Shown: piece after piece, positions 50,372 through 62,658 of the stretch
How positions within the stretch are numbered: position 1 is the stretch's first letter
Layout: the number at the start of each line of letters is the position of its first letter
Assembly: GCF_014805625.2 (NCBI RefSeq)
Contig: NW_023998414.1
Span: 35,108,747 to 35,172,746 of the forward strand
Source of the DNA: Glossina fuscipes
Taxonomy: Eukaryota; Arthropoda; Insecta; Diptera; Glossinidae
Direction of reading: 5' to 3'
DNA length: 64,000 bases
The notes under the pieces: model-generated
Databases searched by the model: none
Seen by the model: the letters and a program-made list of their open reading frames with translations, nothing else
Told to the model about the DNA's origin: nothing
Made by a program: the position numbers and the translations under genes

Positions 50372-52811
50372 AACTCTTTTGCTTTGTTATAACATTCGTA
50401 GTGCATGGTGGTGTAATAATTTTTACATTTTCTTTGCAACTTTCAAACAAACATATACAAATACTTTTGATCAACTTAAGGCTTGTAGATTTTTGTTCAA
50501 AGTACTTGCACGGTTTACTAATAAATAAAAAACGCATCGCATCGGAAGTCTATCAGCACCAATTGATGCAATTGCGCCAACACATGACCAATCGTTATTG
50601 CATATTATAAAGTATTAAAGGAAAAAAAAAAGGGGGACTGCAGGAAGACACATTATAGGCTGATATATCCGCGTAAGGACGAACGATATTCTTACTTGCG
50701 ACTAAGACCTCTCTCAATTGCCTGTTCTGACGGTCTGCACTTGTCATTCTCGTCGTGATATCCAAAATAAAAGAATAAAAAAAAAAAAAATAAATAAATA
50801 GGCCACGAGTAGATAACTTCAAAGGATCTTTCGTCCTTTTGTCCTTTTGGTACGAAATTATATTCTGTTGCTAACTAACATTGAGTATATTAATTGTATT
50901 TAGTTAAAGGAAAAAAAAAAAAAACAAAAAAAAATTAACAACTTATTTTTACATTTAAGTAAATATATATTTTTACCGGTATCGGTACATTCGGATCGAA
51001 TATATAGTTTCGTCATAATGCTAGTAGTAATATATATAAATTTTTTTTGTTTTTCTATTTTTATAGTACTTTCAACCTTCCCTTCATATAAAATGTTGTC
51101 TATATTTAAATATATATATATAGTTTTTTTTTCTTAAAGGTCATATTATTATTATTATTATTATTATTTGACCCACTTTGCAAAATTTATTAAAACGTTC
51201 GCAATCGTTCATATAACCTTGTCACATATAAAACATAACTAATAAATCAGTAAAAAACGAAAAAGAAGAAGAAGAACAAATACAAAACAAAAATCTATTG
51301 CAAATCATTAGAATTCCAAACGTTTGCAAATGCATGTTGCACGTCTGAAAAATGATTGAATGGAATATGTGCGTATGTGATCAAACGTGATGGGCACAAA
51401 TATATATATAACGTATGTTTTTTCCCTCATTTTTAAATCTAATGTTGTTTAATAAAGGTAAACAAAAAAAAAAAAAAAAACAAAAAAAGCAGAAGTGAAA
51501 TGACGTGAATATAATGGCATTAGAGTTAATGCGAATTATTTTGCAAAATTATTATTAACAGTAAAATTAAACTTGCAAAGCGTAGATAAGAAAGAAGCAG
51601 GCAAAAGTCAAAGGAAGGTTAAATTCGGTTTTAAGCCGAACAATTTCTTACGCGGACGAAATTGTTTTGCAGTCTTCATCAAAAACCTTATTGTGATATA
51701 ATTCGCAATTGCGTTTAATTATACCCTAGAACACGTGGGGTAAAGCGGACGGTGGATAACACGCAGAAGGGCTTAAGACAGACGCAACTTCTATTATACC
51801 GATCGATTCACAAAACGTAATGTGAATTAATATAAGCCTGTCTGTCCGTCCATGTAACCATTTTGTTCAAGCTACAGTTTGCTACAGTTTTGGGATATTT
51901 TGTTGAAATTTACTACAGCGACAGCAGTGTTTTGTGCCAAGGACGAACGCTATTAAAAATGATTTGGATCGGTGCACTTTTTCGCTCAACTTTCCATATA
52001 ACGCCCTATTCTAAAAAGACGAAAATCCTGGTCCTTTATAGAGCGGAAATGTCAAAGTTTTAATATGTTATGATGAAAAGTGAGCCATGATAGCAATTCC
52101 GGCGGGGGGGTGGTGTATTTAATGGCCGGTTTTTGTTTTATTATTGTTTAGTTATTAAATAAAAAGTAAAAAATGAACTTTGGAGATCGTTTTTCTAATA
52201 AGACTTTTTTGATTAATTCCCCCTTTTATTTGTTATCTAAATTTGTTATCGCGCAGAGCACCTGCTGCGTCTCTCAAACAAACATCAAAGTGAAACCATA
52301 TTGTTCACTTCCGTTTCAATGAATTATTTCTTTATTACCATACGTATTCATAAGCAATATGCTTGCTTTGCGCCAAGGTACACATAGTATACGTACAGTT
52401 ATCATAGCCAACGCGAAACCATTAAAGCAAAAACACCTTTTTTTTTTTTTCTCTTTTGCTTATTTTCTTTTTCACAATTTAAACCTAATTTACATAACTT
52501 TTTTTATATGGTTGAGTAAATTGAATTGTAGTCATAATTTTATATAATATATTTTAACCAAACTTGTAACCAATTACGTCACGCACAAGTGAATTCAGTT
52601 TAGGATTTAGCAAGTTAAGCCCTTCCGTTGACAAGACACTTCTCAATAATTGCTATATTGCGGACTGCAAGACCCCAAAAAAGGTAAAGGAAGTATTAGT
52701 TGCCTTTAAACTGATTTCCTCTCAAGCAGGAAAGCGTAAACATATCGATTTACGTTAAATTACGTCGTCATTTGTTCAAATGCATGGTCTATACATACAT
52801 ACATACATACA

Positions 52812-52842
<31 letters not shown>

Positions 52843-54948
52843 GTATATAAGATATGATGTTTATAGTCTATAAAAAAGGGGGAGGTAGAGCAGTCTTCAT
52901 ACTGTGTCTTTGGCGAAATATTCAGTTCGGCTGGATGCTGGATGCTGGACGCTGGATGATTGGATTAAAATTCGAACATTCGGATGCCCGCGACATTGGG
53001 TTTTAAGGTGACGATGTGTAGCATGCGCGTGTACAAAACATGCACTAAACAAACGAGCCATTAAAAGTGTAATGAATGTAAGCAGCGATCAAGTTTACCC
53101 TACAGATCCCTACAACATGTAGTCTCACTTTAATGTTTCGCATCATTTAAAAACTAAGTGATTTAAGGCGATTAAGGCGATTATCATACGCAAAATTATT
53201 CTAAATAAGCAGCAGCCTGTCGTTTCTCGGGCCGCGAGAATGATAATCAACCACAATTTCTTCAATCACAACGTGTGACTGTTGGGTATGGAAATTGTCG
53301 CTATAGCTGATGTAGACGAAATTCATTTTCAAGAGAATAACGTCACCTGTCACGAAGCTCGTGAACACATAGCTCTATAGGATTTCGCGAAACTGAGCGC
53401 CGAGATTATGGCATCTTTTTTTCTTTATGTCGTTATGATGTTAAAGATAAAATCAATCAATGTCAATACTTGAACAATAATTAAAGCTTTGAAGCACAAT
53501 ACCAAGGCAGTTAAAGCAGAGAAAACGCTGTCGTTATTATGTTTACACCTGATGATGAAGAATTTAATTAAAATATTATTTTGTTGTCCTCACATTATTA
53601 ATGCAAAGAAAATGTTATCACTTTCTACACTTACAATTGGGTAGCGGTCACCGTGATAATAAAAGCTTTTCAGTCAGTCTTGTCAGTCTTGGCTGTTGCA
53701 TCTTCGCTTGATTTGATTATTTCGCGGTAATAATTTGCGCGCGTATGAAATGAATTCTCTTATTGCGAGACACTATATGCCCCGATTTCTTCTATTTTCC
53801 AAATAAAAGTTTTTATCGTGCAGACGTGTAGATGTTGTAGCAGAGTTTAAGTCATTTTTAAATAATTTTGCGACTTTTATCACAAATACTACACAGTTGC
53901 GTAGACAGGCAGATGAATACACGAACGGACGGACGAGCATGCTTAGGTGCATTCTTAATTTGAAATTCGCCAAAAATTTATAGACTTTATTGGGTTGGTG
54001 AAGCTTGTTTTTGCACGTTACAAAATTATTGAAAAATGCAATATTGGGTAGGCGTGGTTAACTTTCTCCATTTTACTACACAAATGCTAGACCATCGCCC
54101 ATAGCATATGCCTTCAAATTGTTGTGCATTTATTTGCTAAAGTTTCTGAGTAAGAAGCATAAAACCAATTTTACATTCCTTTTAAAAAACAGACGAGTTC
54201 GCAGTTTACGTGATGCTGTGGGCGTGTCTTTCGATCGATTTCATCGCTTTTTCAATACCAACCTGAGCGCAAGAACTTCCAATGTGTCTGCCATGTTTGA
54301 AGTCGATGGCTTCATTTTTGCAGCCAGGAGAACAGACATTACGCAGACGGAGAGACGGACATGCTTCGATATATTTTTGGCAAAATTTTAAAATAATAAA
54401 ATATTTGAATTTTTGCCCTGCCCTGCTTGGAATCGATTCAGAATTTGTTGCTACTTAAGAATATCTTAGCCGCTATAGTATGTCCAAAGTTCGCCTCAAG
54501 GATTTGTAATTTGTGCTGACAAAACAATTATGTCGCTAAGCAGTTGGAGTGTTGAATATAGAAAGGTGAAGCAGAGAAAATTATAACTTTTGTCGTTAAT
54601 TGCATATAAAGAATATATGTGGAAAGTTTAGAGTGATTTTCGAATTTGATCTAAAAGAGATAAGAGTGAATAAGAAAATTTTTCCGATCATTGTTAGAAT
54701 TTCAAACTAAAACCTTAGTCTGCGATTCACGCTGCTTTGTGACTTTGAACTGTACTTAATCAAGTCTTTCCGCAATACATTTCTTTGCATTAAAAATTAT
54801 TTTTTTGAAATCTTCACCAAACTACTTTCGTCTCCAGAATCTCTCTCTGTAAATAAGTTCACCTTAGAGTAGTGGTTGTAATAATTGTAAACCATTCGGT
54901 CTCTAAAGTTGACTTCGACAATTATATTTCAATTTTTATGGATTGATA

Positions 54949-54982
<34 letters not shown>

Positions 54983-55330
54983 GAGGGAAAGAGTCTTCTT
55001 CTTACTTTTGTTTTTCTAATGTGTTTTATATTATTTTATTTTTTTCTTTTTTTTTCTTTCTCAATTTCTCTTTTTAGAGCAAATAACAATTGGCAGACGA
55101 ACTTCGCTTCAATAAACAAATCGAATGAGAATTCACCGCAGACTAGTAAAAAGCAACGGGATTGTGGCGAAACTGCTCGAGATAGTTTAGCGTATTCGTG
55201 TTTATTAAAAAATGAATTACTCGGTACCGCAATTGAGGATGTGAAAGCCGTTAGCGATGAACGTAACGAAAACACTTACACACCTACTACAAAACGTAGT
55301 CTATTCAAATATCAATCGCCTACGAAACAG
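48062..55330 (+). CDS. fzr: Fizzy-related (Cdh1) APC/C activator, first two coding exons
   Basis: Activator and substrate adaptor of the anaphase-promoting complex (a ubiquitin ligase), driving mitotic cyclin loss in G1 and endocycle entry. Coding exon 1, 48062-48183, reads MFSPDYEKRILKHCSPVARN and ends LDRFIPC plus two bases at GTAAGT. Exon 2, 55078-55330, follows TTTCTCTTTTTAG, joins in phase, and reads NNWQTNFASINKSNENSPQT and RDSLAYSCLLKNELLG, ending KRSLFKYQSPTKQ at GTAAGA. The RFIP stretch after LD is the usual Fizzy-family N-terminal motif, and SLAYSCLLKNELL is the conserved stretch that contains the C-box-like APC/C contact region. The sequence is nearly identical to Drosophila Fzr. 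The rest of the protein (WD40 propeller, C-terminal IR) is not found up to 64000, so the following intron is at least 8.6 kb. Confidence 0.93.
49440..49760 (+). repeat. Dispersed repeat family A copy, in fzr intron
   Basis: TTTTATTATACCGATTGGTA, GTCCGTCCTTCTGTC, GGTATTGCTATTCGAAACGG, CAGATCGAACCACTTTCTCG and TATATGAATAACTAT follow the family A order. Confidence 0.65.
51720..52030 (+). repeat. Dispersed repeat family A copy, in fzr intron
   Basis: TATTATACCGATCGATTCAC, CTGTCTGTCCGTCCATG, GGATATTTTGTTGAAATTTA, AAGGACGAACGCTATTAAAA and TGGATCGGTGCACTTTTTC. Also contains AAGCTACAGTTTGC duplicated in tandem. Confidence 0.7.
52791..52841. repeat. CATA microsatellite
   Basis: About twelve perfect ACAT units in the first fzr intron. 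Confidence 0.9.
53780..54020 (+). repeat. Dispersed repeat family B copy, in fzr intron
   Basis: GTAGATGTTGTAGCAGAG, CGAACGGACGGACGAGCATG, TTAGGTGCATTC and TTTATTGGGTTGGTGAAGC. Confidence 0.6.
54040..54470 (+). repeat. Dispersed repeat family B copy, adjacent, in fzr intron
   Basis: ATTGGGTAGGCGTGGTTAAC, GATGCTGTGGGCGTGTCTTT, CAATGTGTCTGCCATGTTTG, GAGACGGACATGCTTCGATA and GGAATCGATTCAGAATTTG. Second of a head-to-tail pair. Confidence 0.65.
54941..54981. repeat. GATT microsatellite near fzr exon
   Basis: About ten GATT units that end some 96 bases before the second fzr coding exon. Confidence 0.9.
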
Positions 55331-56459
55331 GTAAGAAATTACAAATTTATATCATTATTGTATGTAACGATGATAATCATAAAACTTGTTACTTACTATT
55401 CATTCGGGAAAATTGTCGTGCAATGTGCATGCGTAGGGTGGGCTATAAGTAAAATTTACTTATTTGTTATGTCAGGGGAAGTGATTTCTTTTTCTTTATA
55501 TACATTTTCCTTCACGTATCATAAATTATTCAAATTTAATGTTATTTTCGCGCTGATTGTTTTTCTTCTTTCTTTTGGTTTTTTTTTTGCCTTTTTGCTT
55601 GAGCATGTGTATGCGAAAGATGTGGTCGGTCTGCTGTTACGGTTGGTTGGTTGGCTGTTTTTTTTTTTTTTCTCTTATAGTTTTGTTGATTGTCTTTATA
55701 AGAGTACATACATTTATGTCTCTATGTCTGTCTTTCTAGCTACTATCTTTTTCTTTTTTTCATTTTGTTTCTCAATTATTTTGTAATTATTTCTTATCTG
55801 AGCTCTTGATATTTTTATTCGATTCCTACGCTCATATTTAATTTCAAGTACTCCTATGGATTGTTAAGTACGTGGGCTATGCATTAGTAAACCTATAAAT
55901 TATTCATTTCTTCTTCTTCTTCTTCTTCTTTTTCCTCTTCCTCTTTCTCTTCTTCTTCTTGTTCATCTTCTTTTTTTTTTTTGTTTTGGTGGAATTTTTT
56001 TGCTTTCGCTTTTAAAGCCATACATAAGAACGAATATAAAATTAATTTAGTAAGAAAACTGAATTGAAGGGAATTTTCGATGCCCATCAAGGTCGATGTG
56101 TGTTTATAGGCGTCGTAGGAAAACTTAACAGTTTTGCTTATTTTGAAACTCATATTAAGAAAAATCACGAAAATAAAAAAAAAAAATTTCTAAATTTTTT
56201 TTCGCTTTGTCTCCTTGCAATGGTACGTGGAAATCGATTAAAAGTTAATAGAACGAATTTTTTGACAAATAAAATCAATTAAACAACATTTCTTTTTTTT
56301 GTTCCTTTTTTGTAGTTTTTTTTCAATATATTTTTATCATGATTCTAATCTGTAAAGAGACTTTCCTTTGAATAGTAAAAATAGGGTAATTATGCTAACT
56401 GCAAATGTAATAAGTGAAAACACTATAGTGGATTAAGGCTTACCATTAAAAACAGCTAC

Positions 56460-56710
56460 ACTAACCTACAGTTCTTCAAAATAAAGCGTTATATGGAAAG
56501 TGGTTGAAAAAGTGATCCGATCCAAAACATTTCGAATAGCGTTCGTTCATCAATATATCTTAAAAACTGCAACTGGTAGGTTAAATACATGAAAGTGATT
56601 CTGAATTGATCGGTATATTATAAAGGGTCGATCTATCTCTAGTTATTTTGGGTGTCGCATACACCCGCCCAAAACTAATATACCCTTATATCATACATGG
56701 CATAGAGTAT
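56460..56710 (-). repeat. Dispersed repeat family A copy, inverted, in fzr intron
   Basis: GAAAAAGTGATCCGATCC, AATAGCGTTCGTTCATC and TGATCGGTATATTATAAAG are the reverse complement of the family A core. Confidence 0.65.
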
Positions 56711-57399
56711 AAAAGCGAAAATAATCGTTTTGTTTGCAATGATTTGTCTTATTGTACTCCGCTATGGGTCACCATTTCGCATATAGAACAACAAGTCAGA
56801 TATAATTTTTGACATAGCGTTAGCCAAACGCTAGGAAATATCTTGTGTGAAATTCTCCAAAAATGCGATTTAAAAACGTGACGGAGTCGATTTGAAATTT
56901 TTTTTTTTATTTTTACAAAAAAAATCCGATAGCGATAATATGATACTTTGTTCCTTCGTTCGATAAGAAGAACTTTTACCATGTAGGAGGTCAATTAATG
57001 ATATCTTCTGCTTCCAGAAATTGTTTTAGTGTTTCCCAAATCCTTGTAAGGATTTGCATTCATTTGCCTTAGTGAAAAATAAGTAAGAACATTATAGTCG
57101 AGCAAGACCGATCATTAAATACCCTACACCATATTGTCTAACAAAAAAATTATATTTTGTTTCGATGTCAAGGCATATTATTCATGTGCGTATTTATGGG
57201 GAAAGCAGGCTCAAAACGTAACCTTTTATTTAGTATAAGTTTAAACCTTACATTTGCGTTTTATAGAATTTTTTAGTTAATATTTTACCAAGCGATAGTC
57301 CTGACGCTTACATACGGACGGTCAGTCTGTCATGGTTATAAACAGTCATTGGTTGTTTAGTACTGAGGTACAGATGTCTCTAGGTGCTTAATGTGGATA

Positions 57400-58070
57400 A
57401 CTGCCGTGAAGGCTTAACCCCACGGTGCCCGATGGCACACGGAGTGTGAAAACGCACACTTATCGCCCCGAGCAAAACCTCGAGTTCCAGTGAAGATACA
57501 TATATGGGCGTATCTTCCCCCTGGTGAGGGCAAGTCACTATCTAAAACCTTTGTCTTTCTTTGGATCAGATACCCGGTTGCTATGCAACACCACGTCGAG
57601 CCGAGGCTCTTCCCGCGATTTGGGTCAACCACAGCCACCACGAAACTCGCGCAATGGGCCGTTCTCGTTAACAGGCCGAAGCTAGAAAATTGCTTCGTCA
57701 CCCGTCATCCGTGGTACCGTGGATATAAAGAGAAAAATAAGTTATGAAAGAAGAGTATGAAAGCCTTCGATCACACTTTAGCATCAGATCCCATACAACC
57801 TGAAAACTCGGTATGCGATAGCATCTGCAGATGAAGCTGCAGTAATAGTAAACCAGTCAATATAATGGGCATGGGCGTTGCATTCTCACTGGACGGAGAA
57901 GGCCTATCCCAACCTATTCCAAGTACTGAGGTACAATTAGTTCCTTTGCTCGGTAAGCAATTTGATTTGAAGCAAACAAACCTATGGATGTCCCGCGCGA
58001 TAGTCTAAACTAAAGCACAGCGAGCGCCGGGAAGAATCTGCGATCGAGCGGCCGGCCAATTAAATGTTAA
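57400..58070. other. GC-richer block, probable mobile-element fragment
   Basis: A sharp rise in G+C within an AT-rich intron, beginning near TTAACCCCACGGTGCCCGAT and including GGTGAGGGCAAGTC and GAGCGGCCGGCC. Frames of 85-95 codons exist on both strands but neither matches a family I know. It is probably a piece of a retroelement untranslated region, by composition only. Confidence 0.35.
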
Positions 58071-59149
58071 AAAATAATGGATATCGACGATTTAATGTTG
58101 TTGGAAACTTGAAGAGAATTTGCTTTCAATTTTAAATCACTGCTTGAGAATCCTTCTGAAGGATATTATTATTATTAGGTGAAGGACACATTTTAATTTG
58201 TGTGAAGGAGGTAATTGAGTGTAATTAGTGTTACAAGTCTTCCTAAGCATATGTTGCATACCGTTCAACATTCTCTCGATCTATTTATTCTCTAATCTAT
58301 ATAGTTAGAGGGTATTATTACGCTAACTTTTTGATGGATTCTTGTTCGTCGTCGCGTTATTTAAGTCCATGAGACATGATGAGTTCTTTACAAATCTTTA
58401 AAAAATGGAATGGGAATTGATGACGATGATGAAGAGTAAGACAATAAGGTCTTCATTAGAAATGTTACTGAACAAACTTTTTTCGATCTATCGTTTCTTT
58501 TCTTTTCAATGCGCTACTTGCTTGCTTATGTTAGTTACTCTTTATCCATATTAAGCAAACTGCAAATAGTCATCGCACCACACTATTATTTATAACGGTA
58601 ATTAACGACAAATAAACGACATCACTGTGTATGTATGTATGTATGTATGTGCCAGAGCGCACGCGTGCATGTGTATGAATGTATGTATGCGCGCGCGCGC
58701 CTGTTTGGGTGTGTGTGTGTGTGCAAACAAGTTTGTTGATCTTTTAAAATGCACAACGGTAAATTAAACGCATCAGGAAGTGAATACAGATACAGAGAGA
58801 TTGCAGAGAGAGCGAAACACATGCATATGCATAAAAGAGAATTGCAATTGTTTATGTAAATGCTTTTTATACAAATATGTAAATGTATTTGTACATCATC
58901 GTCATAAGCAAATCAATTCAAAATTGTTTACTATTACAAGAAAGTGCGGTTAGAAAACCAGCACGTGTATACATGTGTTGCTCTGTTGTATATTATGTTG
59001 TTATTGTATGTATCTTTTTATTATTGTCTTATAGAAAATAGAAAAAAACAAAAAAAAAAAAAAAATGGGGGAAAAAAATGAAGAGGAAAACTAGATTTCA
59101 GCTTTTACCAGCAAAAAAGTACAAATACAACATACATAGATAGTTAGAT

Positions 59150-59169
59150 AGATGATGATAATGATGATA

Positions 59170-59219
<50 letters not shown>
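59150..59219. repeat. GAT microsatellite
   Basis: About twenty GAT/GATAAT units in the fzr intron. Confidence 0.9.
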
Positions 59220-59559
59220 CATAAAGGAACCAGTTTTTCTAGTGTGATTTTTATGTTAATCATTCCTTTTTCTTTTTTATAGTGTGATTCATACTACTTT
59301 GACGTAAGGTCAGTGTTCTTATTATTAAAACTGCTAAAAACTGGAATATCTTTTTTTTTTGCTTTTCTTTTTTTTTGAATAGCATTTTAAATAAATATCT
59401 AAATTAAAAAATTATAGATAATATTTAAACAGGTGAAATTGCTGAATAAATTTAGCGCACAGAATATTTAATTAATGCCACGAAAAAAAAAAAAAAAAAA
59501 AAAAAAATTTAAACAAATTTTAATAAAGAAAAAAAAAAAAGTTTATATGGATATTTGGA

Positions 59560-60118
59560 TTTGGAAATATTGAAGGAAGAAAGAAATATCCAAAAGAATC
59601 AGACAGAGAGGATAGAGGATAGAAAAAATTATGCAAAAAGAGAAAGCTTATCATGTGCAAAGGAAAATAGGAAAAGAAGGGAAGCAAGGAAAGTAAGGGA
59701 CGAAGATATGAAGAAGGAGGGGAGGAAGAAACGAAAAAAGGAGGAAAAAATTGCTCGAAAGAATCAGAGAGAATAACTATAAAGAAGAGAAAAGTTTTTG
59801 ATGTACGAAAAAAAAATGGAAGAAGAAAGAAAGAAACGAAAGAAAAAGATCAAGAAAAGAAGGGAAGAAGATGTGAAAAAGAGACGAATAACGGGGGGAA
59901 GAAACGAAAAAAGGAGGAAAGAAAGAAAGAAGGAAGGAATAAAGAAAGAAAGACAAAAGATTACGAAACGAACCGAAGAAGGGGAAAAGGGAGTGAAAAT
60001 AGAACGAAAGAAGAACCGCAGTGAGTACAACAGGTTGGTACGTGTGAGGGAAGCAGCGATAGGGAAAGCTTGATAAAGGATGAGAATGAAATGCAAAAAG
60101 CAGAGAAATGACAAATAA
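59560..60118. repeat. 560-base purine-rich tract
   Basis: The plus strand is almost all A and G (GAAAGAAAGAAGG, AAGAAGAAGGGGAGG-type phrases) for over 500 bases. Open frames on this strand encode only Lys/Arg/Glu (and on the other strand Phe/Ser/Leu), as expected from composition. Such tracts can form triplex DNA and are length-unstable; a gene is not supported. Confidence 0.7.
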
Positions 60119-60210
60119 ATTATTGGAAGGAATTAGAAAGAGAACTGCAGAAGAAGCTATGCCTTCTCCGTTAAAACCTTTTCAAATTTCATAGGTAGAT
60201 AGATTCTTCT

Positions 60211-61510
60211 AAGGGTGTGAAGATAAATTCGAATTTAACTAGTAAAGACACCTACCATTTCTGTTAACATACCTCTGTTAACGACTTAACAGAGCTCATG
60301 TTAAATAATTACAATTAAGATATAGTTGGTTTGAAAGCCTAATCCGTCCATATTAAAAAAAAGAAAATATTTTTGTGGGCATTTCATGAATCAATATAAA
60401 ACTACCTTTCAAGCAAACTAAATAAATTCAAATTCTGCTTATGGAAACTATTTTTAACGGTATTTGAAATTTGGTATGTTAGCGAAAACTGCATATGAAA
60501 AAACACCCAAATTTGACACTCTAGTGCGGCCAAAGTAGAAAATGTCGCCTATATTCACCTATATCACGTGAATCTTTATAAAAGTACCTATTGCATGGGC
60601 AAAAAAATTCACACTTTGCTTTCAGGAACTATTTTTACCGATTTTTTGAAATTTGGTATGTTACCATAACATAGCTATGGGAGAACACCCAAATTTGACA
60701 CACTGGTGCGGCCAAACTAGAAAATGTCGCCTATATGCACCTATATCACGTGAATCTATATAAAAACGCCTGTCCAATGAGCAAAAAAATTCAAACTTTT
60801 CTTTCGGGAACTGCGTTGAACGATCTTTTGAAATTTGATATGTTAGCGAAAAATGGTAAAATGTGGTATAGTATAGTGTATTTTGTACTAGAAATCACTG
60901 TACTACAGGACAAAATTTTTGTACTACAGTATAGTGTATTTTGTACTGAAAATAATNNNNNNNNNNTTTTTTTTTGTCCTAGAATATAGTGCATTATGCT
61001 AAAGTATACTATACTAGTATATACATATGCTATACTATACTCACAACCATTTTTCGCTAACATATCTAATTTCAAAAGATCGTTCAAAACAGTTCACGAA
61101 AGAAAAGTGTGAATTTTTTTGCTCATTCGATAGGTATTTTCATATAGATTCACGTGATATAGGTGAATATAGGCGACATTTTCTAGTTTGGTCGCACCAG
61201 AGTGTCAAATTTGGGTGTTTTTCATATGCAGTTTTCGCTAACATACCAAATTTCAAATACCGTTAAAAATAGTTTCCATAAGCAGAATTTGAATTTTTTT
61301 AGTTTGTTTGAAAGGTAGTTTTATATGGATTCATGAAATGTCCACAAAATCTTTTCTTTTTTTTTAATATGGACGGATTAGGCTTTCAAACCAACTATAT
61401 CTCAATTGTAAGTATTTAACATGAGCTCTGTTAAGTCGTTAACAGAGGTATGTTAACAGAAATGGTAGGTGTCTTTACTAGTTAAATTCGAATTTATCTT
61501 CACACCCTTG
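60211..61510. repeat. Long inverted repeat with internal tandem units (foldback-like)
   Basis: The left arm starts AAGGGTGTGAAGATAAATTC at 60211 and the right arm ends with its reverse complement at about 61510. Between them the arms match over several hundred bases, including ACTAGTAAAGACACCTACC and AATATGGACGGATTAGGC. The left arm holds two full units and one partial unit of a sequence of about 183 bases (compare AATTTGACAC at 60509 and 60692); the right arm has about one unit fewer. The centre is TATAGTATAGTG-like AT-rich sequence with a 10-N gap. Organisation resembles a foldback transposon or a hairpin RNA locus. No protein is encoded. Confidence 0.85.
60957..60966. other. Assembly gap of 10 N at hairpin centre
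   Basis: Ten unknown bases at the loop of the long inverted repeat, where assembly of a palindrome usually fails. Confidence 0.95.
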
Positions 61511-62658
61511 ATTCTTCTTTCGTATTTTCTAAAACGATGCCTAATCCTATGCTTCAAAGCGATACGTACAAGTTCAAGATCCCTTGAGTTTGTGAACAGT
61601 GGGGAGAAAGAAATTTTAAACAATTTACGAAACATTTGAAGCTGATGTGCACCTCTATCATAGAATGGCAAGTTAATAAAAGATTCTTCTAAGAATACTG
61701 CTTCGATTGAAAGTCAATCTTTGTGTGTGTGTAGAAAAGACAGAATTTAAATGTCAATCTCAAGGAAATGTATGAATTCTTGATAAACATTATTTGCAAT
61801 ATATATCATTCGTTGATCGATCAAATTAAACTAAACTTAAATGAGGTGAATTTTCCTTTTCCCCAAAATGCCTAAAATTGATAAAACGATAAAAGAATAG
61901 TTATTGATTTGACAATCAGTTCGGGAGCAATCTGCATGCTATCCCTTACATATTTGTGTGCGGAGCAGCCAAGATGCGACCTAAGGAACGTAATAACTTC
62001 TTTACACTTTATAACTCATTCATAATTAATTTTATGGTTTTTCTCCATCCTGGAGATTTGTAAATCCTCAGTATATAATAGGTTTTTGTGAGTGTGTGCC
62101 GTTTTCGTATTTGAAAAAAAGCTAAATCTCTGCGCTTATATATTGTAAAGGATAATCCCAAACACATCAAATTGGAATATGATAAGAATAATATCGGACA
62201 ATTCTTGTGAATGGTTAAGAATATGTGTAGGAAAACAAGTAGGCGTTGGTTTTATTTTATTTGGAATGTCAAGTTTTCTTTTTTGTTAGGAACGTTTTTT
62301 TGATTATTCAATTTTTGGATTTTGTTCAGTTCAGTAAAAATAAATAAAATGAAAAAAAGTAAATTTAAAAATTTAAAAAAAAATGTGTATAACAATATAA
62401 AGAAAGACTTTTTTTAAGTTGGAATAAAAACTGTGATAATTTGATTTACGAATTTTTTTGAGACAAAATTTTCGATAAATTGTAAAATTTTTTTAAATTC
62501 GCGTAAATTCAAAAAAGGAAAAAAGAAAAGTTTTTTTAGAAGACTACTGCAAAAATTTTTAACTTAACCCAGCAAGACTGCTATCGCAACTATTTGGTTT
62601 TGAGTTTGTTTTTTTAATCATTTGTCATCAAATTAAAACACTACGTCAATTATCAAAA

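Larger units (their letters stand above)
48184..55077. other. fzr first coding intron (6.9 kb)
   Basis: No gene is supported. It holds family A repeats at 49440-49760 and 51720-52030, family B repeats at 53780-54020 and 54040-54470, a CTA/CGA/GAC triplet run (50313-50370), a TTA run (51145-51170), a CATA repeat (52791-52841) and a GATT repeat (54941-54981) about 100 bases before the acceptor. A higher-GC segment lies at about 48380-48840. Its minus-strand frame (48442-48756) reads KCKFWFKIHRRQGPRDRSF and is not recognised. Confidence 0.6.
55331..62658. other. Incomplete fzr second intron, repeat-rich part
   Basis: Contains T-rich sequence, a TTC/TCT tract (55906-55975), a minus-oriented family A repeat (56460-56710), a GC-richer block (57400-58070), TATG, CG and TG microsatellites (58628-58724), a GAT repeat (59150-59219), a purine-rich tract and the long inverted repeat listed separately. 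No exon of fzr (such as the expected YNGECPYSLSP segment) is found. Confidence 0.6.

Noticed and set aside
50289..50610. Poly-Asp/Val frames
   Set aside because: Products of the CGA/GAC triplet repeat.
54971..55786. 271-codon open frame with many hydrophobic residues
   Set aside because: Only 55078-55330 is real (fzr exon 2, with clean splice sites). The flanks are T-rich intron sequence read as Phe/Leu.
59555..60073. Lys/Arg/Glu-rich frames (73 and 91 codons)
   Set aside because: Fully explained by purine-only composition; the opposite strand is equally open.
61453..61671. 72-codon minus frame reading FRKLFKISFSPLFTNSRDLE
   Set aside because: Overlaps the right arm of the inverted repeat; considered as a LINE scrap but no RT motif is visible.
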